Below the pieces are notes generated by a model. It saw nothing but the letters and a program-made list of their open reading frames with translations. It had not been told where the DNA came from and searched no databases. A program made the translations under genes and the position numbers. From Candidatus Omnitrophota bacterium (GTDB taxonomy: Bacteria > Omnitrophota > Gorgyraeia > Gygaellales > JAHJCI01), in the NCBI GenBank assembly GCA_016783355.1, contig JADHWR010000017.1, forward strand, positions 1 through 20,150: 20,150 nt of DNA. Direction: 5' to 3'. Shown here one piece after another: positions 18,301 to 20,150 of this stretch; the stretch's first letter is position 1, and every line of letters starts with the position of its first letter.

Positions 18301-20150
18301 ATCCCACCAGAGGAAGGGAGGAGAATTATTTCTTATATCTGATTTTGGAATGACCATCCAAATCTTCTCCTGAGATAGAATTTCTGTTAATCCTTCTTTT
18401 TGGATGGTCTCCTTTATACTTTCAGGAAGTTTCCCATATTGAAATAATCCGTTTTGGTTTCTTGCTTCTTTTAGAATTCTCTCTGTTTTCTGTTTTGATT
18501 CTTTATTTAGCTTACCTGATTTGTATACACCCAATCCGCAGGCAGCCAAAGTATTTTTTGGCTCTCTAACTCCTAATTTGCCTTTTTTCTCCTGTTGTTC
18601 CAGCTTGCCGTAGATACAACCATCTTCTATCTGAAATAAATCATTGGCGCAGAAATGACATGGCCCTTCTGTTCTTTTCAAATGCCTTGTTTTCTTATCC
18701 AGCTCCAATTTTCCCGGGCCAACTTCTTCCAGCAAGGCCTCCACAATCCTTTCCTTGCATCTTAGTTTGGGACTATTATATAAGGGGCTGCCGCTTGCAT
18801 GTGGAGAAAATATCACCCTTATTCTGTTTCCATTAAGTTTTATGGCGAAGTTATTCTGCCTAATCAGGTTTGATATGCTCGTTCCTGGTTTGGGGGCCTT
18901 GCCAATAAAGTCATCCTTGAACTCTGTTATAAAGGCATCTGCTATGGGCTGGCCGAACATTATGATAACCTTGGGGTTGCTCTGGGTTATTTGCCTTCTT
19001 AGATATCCTCTTTTCCTAAAGCATTCATCAATCAGGCCTTTTCTTATCCTTTCATACGGGATGCCCCCTTCTTCTTCAATTTCGGTTTTCCATTTTGGCG
19101 AGCCGCAGGCTATCATGTTATAGTAGGATACATCCTCTCCTAATTCCAACTTTGCCCTACTGAAGCCCGCTTCTTTCTTGAACAACTGGAGTATACCCTT
19201 GTAGGCTGTATACATTCTAACTATTTCCTGTTTTATTGTTAAAGGCTTTCCGATTTCATAGATAAATTCCTGGTTTTCCTCGTTATTGAAAAATACCTCC
19301 TTGGCAATCATGTGTTTGTATATTGTTCTTTTCCTGAAATGCTCTGCGTACTGCTTTATATCATCAAAATAAGGATAGATTCTTCTTAAGCCGTATTCTT
19401 TAAATGATATTCTGGTTTTTTCTGTTACCCTGCCACCAGGGGTTTTCTTTATCGTGTATTTGCGGAAGGCCTTTAGATTGGGGTTGATACCAATAGACAT
19501 AATGGCAGCCTTTCTGCAGCCAGACAAAAGCTCCGGCACCTGGTATCTTTTTCCTGCATATATTACTTCTAAAGTCTGGTCTTTTTTGGTCTGAGGAAAA
19601 TCTTCTATCCAGGAGTAGGCCGGAAATGGACCGTATCTTGAGAACCATTTGCATGGATGCCCAGCCTTTTCATAAAGTTCTCTCATTCCCCTGCAGGTCA
19701 TGGTTTCCCAGACTAACTGCACTTCATCAGGAAGTTTTGTTTTCAGCATACCCTTATATACCCCTTCTTCGGATAACTTCTCTACAGACTTCGTACTTTT
19801 TGAAATACTATCAGGATCTGAGCTAAAATTAATACCTTCCTTTGTCAGTCTATATTGGTAAGCTCTTCCTGGTTCAATCCAACCCCTCGCTATTCCTCTG
19901 GCTACATCTTTCTGAGTTGTTCTTATTACTACGTTAGAAATTAATGGGCTCTCCCTTCTAAGTTGTTTTATCGTCCACCAGCCTGTGCCAAATATTCTAA
20001 CGGCCTCTGCTAAAACATCCTCTGGGCTGCCACCTTCTTTCTTTGTAAAAGTGGACTTTTCCTTTAATTGGGACTTTTCGCTTTTCAGTCGGGCATTTTC
20101 TCTTTTTAAATTATCGATAACTACTTGCTTTGTTCCGCTTTCACTGAACT
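1..20150 (-). CDS. Giant multidomain protein, internal fragment (at least 6,716 codons, both ends outside window)
   Basis: One minus-strand frame stays open through every codon from 20148 down to 1. I read it codon by codon on every 60-base line, each of which starts in frame, and met no stop. Neither the start codon nor the stop codon is in the window, so the true length is unknown but exceeds 6,716 residues. The translation contains identifiable domains throughout, listed separately: UDG-like, GGDEF, MraZ-like, transglutaminase-like, TPR, HEAT, APC permease, PTS EIIA, DHH/DHHA2, winged helices and several duplicated unknown modules. Membrane segments recur along the chain, so the product is probably membrane-associated at many points. 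Giant genes are a known trait of Omnitrophota; assignment to that phylum is inference. The function of the whole is not recognised. A polyprotein processed into units, or a cell-envelope giant, are both possible. The alternative of several adjacent genes is contradicted by the lack of any in-frame stop. Confidence 0.95.
376..528 (-). other. Winged-helix DNA-binding-like domain
   Basis: Residues 6541-6591 fit a DeoR/HTH_11-like winged helix: helix LLGEIAEVTGLS, turn, recognition helix ISTIKRDLGTLV, then the wing LELVEKKGRGKEAIFR. The 'ia...glS..Ti.RDL..L...glv....g' series is close to the family consensus. A further soluble region with Trp-rich strands (ISWLFVFKDGKRWLNV) continues to the left window edge, perhaps an effector domain. 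A DNA-binding module at this point in a giant, largely membrane-associated chain is odd. Confidence 0.65.
529..2490 (-). other. Unassigned region: helical repeats, HhH-like motif, hydrophobic stretches, Ser/Asn linker
   Basis: Residues 5887-6540 follow the DHHA2 domain. Around 1981-2040, LLLIEGIGEKRINNAKERI resembles a helix-hairpin-helix DNA-contact motif (h..GIG..ri..a). Around 1480-1720 helical sequence such as AAIKFLGLLDIKGAIPVIIR followed by CRKALENLAKEGD looks HEAT-like. Around 1140-1345 there are two moderately hydrophobic stretches (MLNLTLALCALIYAEV and LTGLVVVLLYPSLAFSKI) that may be membrane helices or buried strands. Residues coded at 590-730 form a Ser/Asn/Arg-rich linker. None of these gives a firm family. 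Confidence 0.4.
2491..3570 (-). other. DHH/DHHA2 phosphoesterase domain (PRUNE/PPX1/family II PPase type)
   Basis: Residues 5527-5886 carry all four DHH-family motifs in order. Motif I is HLRPELDAIAS (3526-3546). Motif II is LLDHNKPE (DHN at 3268-3276). Motif III is the DHH triad in RIFDHHS (3211-3219). Motif IV is PEVGSTCTILGRLY (VGST at 3142-3153) followed by IRSDT (3049-3060). The second half, with YPGFRFGQQKIVAVNVF, matches the start of DHHA2. Relatives hydrolyse pyrophosphate, polyphosphate or similar phosphoesters with two metal ions in the cytoplasm. Two departures stand out: motif I has Glu where the family normally has the first Asp (H..PDxD becomes H..PELD), and the SRK phosphate-binding motif of family II PPases was not found. 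Activity may therefore be altered, and the substrate is not predictable. Confidence 0.85.
3571..4746 (-). other. Unassigned region with a nucleotidyltransferase-like motif
   Basis: Residues 5135-5526 begin with alpha/beta sequence (KIVAFYNKHFP, DVLFVEIPF) and then long charged helices (4200-4560). Near the end, SVAGSRKEKNTDWDMDYF (GS to DxDxD at 3811-3849) followed by the strand FLIDVQLDG (3697 region) fits the GS...D-h-D pattern of pol-beta-type nucleotidyltransferases. Preceding residues ELIKAIIGAF would be the usual helix before the GS turn. This motif match is suggestive only. The remainder is not recognised. Confidence 0.35.
4747..5454 (-). repeat. Repeat C, copy 2: HExxxH domain (putative metallohydrolase)
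   Basis: Residues 4899-5134 are the second copy of the domain at 7372-8076. The HEAFGH motif (4981-4998) is fully conserved, as are YYFVPASRTLS, LAWIN, LGFMLA and the TGEYVE end. Conservation is concentrated around the presumed active site, which argues that both copies are functional. It follows the EIIA domain after a short polar linker (SDSKKDANNPPISSQQ) and continues into unknown helical sequence through DYVGIQK, the same linker that joins copy 1 to the permease. Confidence 0.7.
5542..5919 (-). other. PTS EIIA type-2-like domain, C-terminal to the permease
   Basis: Residues 4744-4869 show the fructose/mannitol EIIA pattern. There is an N-terminal helix (AYYKISNMLSRKM), then LLNKFHERERQGSTVV leading to GPGLAVPH with the phospho-accepting His at 5785-5787 (family G.aiPH). 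Next come the strand LELILVRSKKGI and VYTMFVLVGSQDMHSFHLQILA, the usual 'P...vf.L......H..iL' segment. In the PTS this His carries phosphate from HPr. Fused to APC carriers, such domains are thought to regulate transport, and I believe permease-EIIA fusions exist as stand-alone proteins. Between the permease and EIIA lies a helical stretch (5920-6120). The key His is intact. Confidence 0.88.
6121..7371 (-). other. Complete APC-superfamily amino-acid permease domain
   Basis: Residues 4260-4676 (417 residues) have the full pattern of an APC transporter. The N-terminal LKREITLLDTFCIASGAMIS leads into SGLFILP, the broken first helix that binds substrate (family pattern G..IG.GIF). The AELATAMPKAGGDY loop after helix 2 corresponds to the family's 'ael....P.sGG.y'. 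Helix 6 contains FVSFGG, followed by the E.KNPGRNIP loop that is nearly universal in the family. About twelve hydrophobic spans can be counted, the expected number. It would move amino acids or related compounds with protons or sodium. Nothing is truncated, and no stop or gap separates it from the C1 domain before it or the EIIA domain after it. A fully formed carrier inside a giant chain is exceptional. Confidence 0.93.
7372..8076 (-). repeat. Repeat C, copy 1: HExxxH domain (putative metallohydrolase)
   Basis: Residues 4025-4259 align with residues 4899-5134 at about half identity. Shared blocks are EELG.LKAT.EVTGN, VDQRYW.YLQE, GNLLPK.L.RL, YYFVPASRTLS, LAWIN, and LIHE.YGHIAGVVE. The HEVYGH motif is at 7606-7623. 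An H-E-x-x-x-H pair in a helix is seen in the TldD metalloprotease family, but nothing else here resembles TldD. A downstream conserved Glu/His (G.EH.LTE) could supply a third metal ligand. The conserved YYFVPASRTLS strand suggests a substrate site. I infer a novel metal-dependent hydrolase, probably peptidase, without naming a family. It runs directly into the permease through a DYIKIQK linker. Confidence 0.7.
8149..8559 (-). repeat. Membrane repeat B, copy 2 (contains diverged KEPIA segment 3)
   Basis: This is the second copy of the module at 8866-9276, of the same length. The hydrophobic parts are well conserved (SSLIGNPWISW, VLATTPL), while the KEPIA segment (8272-8382) has drifted to SENEIIALFEKSAKKEPIA with INQEAFNKLDDPLIK. 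So the two copies differ most where B1 matches the distant 14828-14955 copy almost perfectly. Confidence 0.85.
8560..8865 (-). other. Amphipathic spacer between B1 and B2
   Basis: Residues 3762-3863 are basic and Trp-rich (KAWNFIVKTKR, AERWLIKAPGTIFSWSLARL, LWNLGKKLYLLMKEGKD). The composition suggests helices lying on the membrane surface. No domain was recognised. Confidence 0.5.
8866..9276 (-). repeat. Membrane repeat B, copy 1 (contains KEPIA segment 2)
   Basis: Residues 3625-3761 match residues 3864-4000 over 137 residues without a gap (period 717 bases). Order: two hydrophobic helices (WIALGIAALTYFASSLIGN, then a span ending INCYVIG), the charged KEPIA segment, then PLIKKFIKIHEKCPLH and a third hydrophobic stretch (IIGVLATTPLLGILIIRG). 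A 33-base block (9196-9228) is identical to 8479-8511. No family was recognised; the layout suggests a small integral membrane module with a cytosolic or periplasmic loop. Confidence 0.85.
8987..9114 (-). repeat. KEPIA segment, copy 2
   Basis: This is the partner of the 128-base repeat at 14828-14955 (seven mismatches, no gap). It encodes the same GFERVRKTQ start, DEEI helix, AKKEPIASY turn and RGVVDQEA end. It sits inside membrane module B1. Confidence 0.9.
9331..9960 (-). other. HEAT-repeat domain
   Basis: Residues 3397-3606 form about five helical pairs of roughly 30-40 residues. Typical units are GRPAARPLVNALRTRNKQDR, SHVKVQAGKILFKYARPAA, ARRIATKGLGQL, and NLAIPHIVKARGDFDEGVSK followed by AKAALEKAG. 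The repeated 'Gxxaip.Lv.aL.d.d..vR..A...L' pattern is that of PBS-lyase-type HEAT repeats, which form protein-binding solenoids. The domain leads directly into membrane module B1. Confidence 0.85.
10429..10506 (-). other. Internal signal-peptide-like helix 3
   Basis: Basic residues (near VIKFK) lead into LLFSLIFGLMFFHSFGIP and then DLAYA before MGGAMDG. The A-Y-A end resembles a type I cleavage site. A second span follows about 25 residues later, so a two-helix hairpin in the membrane is an equally good reading. Confidence 0.55.
11041..11124 (-). other. Internal signal-peptide-like helix 2
   Basis: Two Arg residues (RRSAHW) are followed by a hydrophobic core IVILAINIFSLVSPFAV and then NKAKA before EP. 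The A-K-A end fits a type I signal peptidase site. What follows is an acidic and Pro-rich stretch of the kind often seen after export signals in envelope proteins. It is internal to the chain. Confidence 0.6.
11701..12720 (-). other. Beta-propeller-like region
   Basis: Residues 2477-2816 are nearly helix-free and made of repeated short strands. Blade-like units can be seen: QDFILDQAGLYVRLS with LLEFYDIHTG; NLFVLNPNKPGFIWITN; YAFTANGNFALIALVD with KLLLINTKTKEL; YLQVSEDGKSALILYHY with HLVIADLESKRIV; and VEKVYIDKNERLIFLVYG with WIYVVDKRNGGLI. Units of about 40-55 residues ending in a 'V.D...' strand are typical of YVTN/WD40-type propellers. They would form a binding platform, probably outside the cytoplasm given the signal-like helix upstream. 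The number of blades is uncertain (about five to seven). Confidence 0.55.
12961..13200 (-). other. Degenerate zinc-peptidase-like motif region
   Basis: Residues 2317-2396 include AHGFAHLYHH (HGFAH at 13120-13134) and, about 40 residues later, YEDFATTVDMW (13005 downwards). Gluzincin peptidases have HExxH followed by an E-x-F-A-E/T helix giving the third zinc ligand. Here the spacing fits, but the catalytic Glu is Gly. This is either an inactive relative or a chance resemblance. A second His pair right after (HLYHH) could still bind metal. Confidence 0.4.
13501..13866 (-). other. TPR repeats (about three)
   Basis: Residues 2095-2216 show three tetratricopeptide units with the usual Trp/Leu-Gly-Tyr-Ala spacing: YGNLAYNYFQIKKYKQSIYHY with LLKLD; AYLNMALSLYELGRYKEA; and LFNLSVSHYYLGDKPYALDLL with AIELDPG. 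TPRs bind partner peptides, and here they continue directly from the transglutaminase-like domain, a common bacterial pairing. Confidence 0.85.
13981..14280 (-). other. Transglutaminase-like cysteine domain
   Basis: Residues 1957-2056 contain the ordered triad of the transglutaminase/papain-like fold. A Cys (14173-14175) starts a helix with CVPTAQLLYIILASAGY, which matches the family pattern in which a Cys precedes a long helix ending in G[YI]. A His (14095-14097) follows in PGHALVAV after a strand. An Asp (14047-14049) lies on the next strand WIILD. Members include bacterial proteases and proteins found with TPRs. About 280 mostly helical residues precede it, and TPRs follow. By position it lies after a signal-like helix, so an extracytoplasmic peptidase or cross-linker is plausible. 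Confidence 0.6.
14665..14727 (-). other. Internal signal-peptide-like / membrane helix 1
   Basis: Residues 1808-1828 show Arg-rich flanking sequence (HRIFRF), a hydrophobic core (ITPLLTIIFL) and a small-residue end LVSA before YTGP. This is the layout of a signal peptide with a type I cleavage site after V-S-A, yet it is about 1,800 residues inside the chain. It could equally be a simple membrane anchor leading the transglutaminase-like region out of the cytoplasm. Confidence 0.6.
14828..14955 (-). repeat. KEPIA segment, copy 1 (near-identical DNA repeat)
   Basis: These 128 bases match 8987-9114 with seven mismatches and no gap. They encode GFERVRKTQ.TRL.DEEI followed by EARRRAKKEPIASY and RGVVDQEA. 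A third, diverged copy lies at 8272-8382. The peptide is a charged helix followed by the invariant AKKEPIA turn. Here it stands alone, without the membrane helices that flank the other two copies. Confidence 0.9.
14956..15669 (-). other. Unassigned soluble region of the giant CDS
   Basis: Residues 1494-1731 are soluble, strongly basic and rich in Arg, Tyr and Trp (for example KYWRRYWTKITLGILRILP near 15130-15220). The stretch includes a helix KEIRRIILEVAKEVGKEEE, and it ends in a polar linker with Ser, Asn and Pro before the KEPIA segment. No catalytic motif or family was recognised. Confidence 0.5.
15670..16065 (-). repeat. Protein repeat A, copy 2
   Basis: Residues 1362-1493 are the second copy of the module at 16567-16965, with the same conserved cores (LGCA, LIQLH, AEEILHYYYP, DLVH). 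It is followed by about 40 residues also resembling the tail of copy 1 (EKAR.RGI...EWL versus SAQKKGI...QWL), so the duplicated unit extends a little further. The function is unknown. Confidence 0.85.
16144..16440 (-). other. Membrane block between repeats A1 and A2
   Basis: Residues 1237-1335 contain about three to four hydrophobic spans: WIAFAVLLTGLAACMCYII, then PLSATLLTLAVAYYFY, then VTIIGIALSSAFLAAMTVSI, with a possible fourth in WRVVIYYLF. No transport motif is visible. The spans probably place repeats A1 and A2 at the membrane face. If the number is even, both A copies share a side; if odd, they are on opposite sides. Confidence 0.8.
16567..16965 (-). repeat. Protein repeat A, copy 1 (unknown 133-residue module)
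   Basis: Residues 1062-1194 align with residues 1362-1493 at roughly 60 percent identity by my hand count, offset by about 900 bases, with only one codon of length difference. Best conserved are LTG.L.RLGCA.P.LIQLH and AEEILHYYYP.DK.DLVH.AI. The module starts with a beta hairpin (I.DGKIVLA) and is then mostly helical. I do not recognise the family. It lies just after the MraZ-like domain and just before a membrane block. Confidence 0.85.
16987..17361 (-). other. MraZ-like double SpoVT/AbrB domain
   Basis: Residues 930-1054 hold two related halves. The first reads VIFTGTYPARVDAKNRFVLP, close to the MraZ opening in which a strand is followed by D.K.R..LP. The second reads TYKARLDGQKRILLNK and then DLVLVGLADHIEI, matching the second MraZ half with its VLVG strand. 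MraZ is normally a stand-alone ring-forming regulator of the dcw (division and cell wall) cluster, about 150 residues long. Here it is one module among many and lies right after the GGDEF with a Gln/Ser-rich linker (17370-17440) between. Several DNA-contacting basic positions differ from the usual DxKGR pattern (DAKNR, DGQKR), so DNA binding is not assured. The fold assignment is fairly firm; the role is unknown. Confidence 0.75.
17449..17967 (-). other. GGDEF diguanylate cyclase domain (GGEEF, with I-site)
   Basis: Residues 728-900 contain the full GGDEF signature. It opens with DALTGLYDRGYF, followed by the metal-binding strand MIDIDDFKSVND with YGH.AGD after it. The active-site loop GGEEF is at 17725-17739. 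An RSTD inhibitory c-di-GMP site lies five residues before it (17755-17766), and the domain closes with the ISIG strand and ADKALYRSKDHGKN. The family joins two GTP to make the second messenger c-di-GMP. All key residues are present, so it should be active and feedback-inhibited if it folds. A Lys/Gln-rich insert of about 15 residues (near 17640-17700) follows the GGEEF strand, where many members have a short loop. The coil before it supplies the dimerisation stalk. A GGDEF inside a giant chain would tie c-di-GMP production to whatever the rest of the protein senses or anchors. Confidence 0.93.
17974..18030 (-). other. Coiled-coil signalling stalk before GGDEF (copy 2 of the QVVIDNL coil)
   Basis: Residues 707-725 repeat the QVVIDNL opening found at 20056-20130, and the underlying DNA is identical over 21 bases (18007-18027 and 20107-20127). 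The coil runs straight into the start of the GGDEF domain (HDALTGLYDR). This is the normal position of the signalling helix that controls diguanylate cyclase dimerisation. Confidence 0.65.
18031..18615 (-). other. Unassigned domain between the Cys cluster and the GGDEF module
   Basis: Residues 512-706 begin with a Lys/Gln-rich helix and then continue as mixed alpha/beta sequence. There is a Trp-rich strand pair (EKIWMVIPKSD, then PPFLWWDDENRFLISYAQ) followed by long helices rich in Leu, Asn and Lys leading into the second coil. The sequence looks like an ordered soluble domain, and by position it could be a sensory domain feeding the GGDEF. No family was recognised. Confidence 0.5.
18616..18660 (-). 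other. Cys cluster following the UDG-like domain
   Basis: Residues 497-511 read CHFCANDLFQIEDGC, a CxxC pair plus a third Cys eleven residues on. Another Cys lies at 18538-18540 and a further one about 20 residues upstream of the segment's neighbour region. This could hold zinc or an iron-sulphur cluster. Fe-S clusters occur in family 4 and 5 UDGs, but there the cysteines are distributed differently. Metal binding is inferred from spacing only. Confidence 0.35.
18721..19680 (-). other. Uracil-DNA-glycosylase-superfamily-like domain
   Basis: Three elements match the UDG fold in order. A GINPN loop after a hydrophobic strand (19477-19491) corresponds to motif 1, the G-x-x-P-G/N water-activating loop. 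A hydrophobic strand VIIMFGQ followed by an Ala-rich helix (18949-18969) matches the usual 'vvalGk.A' segment. SPHASG after a strand (18790-18807) corresponds to the His-containing motif 2 loop, normally H-P-S. Known members remove uracil or mismatched bases from DNA. Between motif 1 and the middle strand lies an unusually long stretch of about 165 residues, including ACGSPKW. The order of the motif 2 residues is atypical, so catalytic competence is uncertain. Upstream, residues 157-220 are rich in aromatics, as in some UDG N-terminal regions. Finding such a domain inside a chain with many membrane segments is unexpected. Confidence 0.5.
19825..20028 (-). other. Winged-helix-like segment (domain of the giant CDS)
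   Basis: Residues 41-108 have the pattern of a small winged helix: helix (EDVLAEAVRIFG), turn, helix (TIKQLRRES), a short segment rich in Val and Ile, a putative recognition helix (TTQKDVARGIARGW), and a terminal hairpin ending YRLTKEGINF. That closing 'Y.LT..G' hairpin is common in MarR- and ArsR-like folds. It lies between a coiled coil and the UDG-like region, which would fit a DNA- or protein-contacting adaptor. This rests on pattern alone. No family was recognised, and a structural model would be needed to be sure. Confidence 0.4.
20056..20130 (-). other. Coiled-coil segment (copy 1 of the QVVIDNL coil)
   Basis: Residues 7-31 of the visible protein are highly charged and heptad-like, starting QVVIDNLKR and continuing with alternating Lys, Glu, Leu and Ser. 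The same opening recurs at 17974-18030 just before the GGDEF domain. A coil placed directly before a domain usually acts as a dimerising or spacing stalk. Here it precedes the winged-helix-like and UDG-like regions. More of the coil may lie beyond the right edge of the window. Confidence 0.6.

Noticed and set aside
1..20150. An ordinary operon of several genes on the minus strand
   Set aside because: The domains would suit separate genes, but there is no stop codon between any of them. Internal translation starts cannot be excluded, but the chain is continuous.
1..20150. A recoded genetic code or sequencing artefact as the cause of the open frame
   Set aside because: None of the three stop codons occurs in the frame, while all three are common in other frames. 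A stop-free frame of this length with intact domains cannot arise by error. Standard-code translation gives correct motifs.
1..20150. Non-ribosomal peptide or polyketide synthase as an explanation for the giant gene
   Set aside because: No condensation, adenylation, ketosynthase or carrier-protein motifs (such as a GGxS phosphopantetheine site in context) were seen in the translation.

Overview
The whole window is protein-coding and belongs to one gene. On the minus strand, in the frame whose codons start at plus-strand positions 1, 4, 7 and so on, there is no stop codon (no TTA, CTA or TCA in frame on the plus strand) from base 20148 to base 1. That is 6,716 consecutive codons, open at both window edges. 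The translation is not random open frame: it reads as a succession of recognisable domains, membrane segments, linkers and internally repeated modules. All other frames are broken by frequent stops. I see no intergenic gap, RNA gene, promoter, terminator or CRISPR array. Chromosomal genes of this size with this patchwork content are best known from Candidatus Omnitrophota (formerly OP3/Omnitrophica), so I suggest that phylum. This is an inference from gene size and domain style, not from a marker gene.

Layout in protein order (N to C, right to left in window coordinates; residue numbers count from the right window edge). Residues 7-108: coiled coil and winged-helix-like segment. Residues 157-511: uracil-DNA-glycosylase-like domain with a Cys cluster. 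Residues 710-900: coiled coil plus an intact-looking GGDEF diguanylate cyclase. Residues 930-1054: MraZ-like double AbrB fold. Residues 1062-1493: two copies of an unknown ~133-residue repeat (A) around a membrane block. Residues 1494-1807: unknown soluble region ending in a 'KEPIA' segment. Residues 1808-2216: signal-like helix, transglutaminase-like Cys-His-Asp domain and TPRs. Residues 2317-2396: degenerate zinc-peptidase motif. Residues 2477-2816: beta-propeller-like strands. Residues 2817-3396: coils, a Pro-rich linker and two further signal-like helices. Residues 3397-3606: HEAT repeats. Residues 3625-4000: two copies of a membrane module (B) carrying KEPIA segments. Residues 4025-4259 and 4899-5134: two copies of an HExxxH domain (C), enclosing a complete APC-family permease (4260-4676) and a PTS EIIA-type domain (4744-4869). 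Residues 5135-5526: unknown region with a nucleotidyltransferase-like motif. Residues 5527-5886: DHH/DHHA2 phosphoesterase. Residues 5887-6716: largely unknown, with an HhH-like motif, HEAT-like helices, hydrophobic stretches, a Ser/Asn linker and a winged-helix-like segment.

How the parts work together is open. Cytosolic-type domains (DNA binding, c-di-GMP synthesis, DNA-glycosylase-like, DHH) and export- or membrane-type domains (permease, signal-like helices, transglutaminase-like, zincin-like) sit in one chain. This suggests either a giant membrane-spanning protein or a polyprotein cut into separate units. The repeated modules A, B, C, KEPIA and the 'QVVIDNL' coil show that the gene grew partly by internal duplication.
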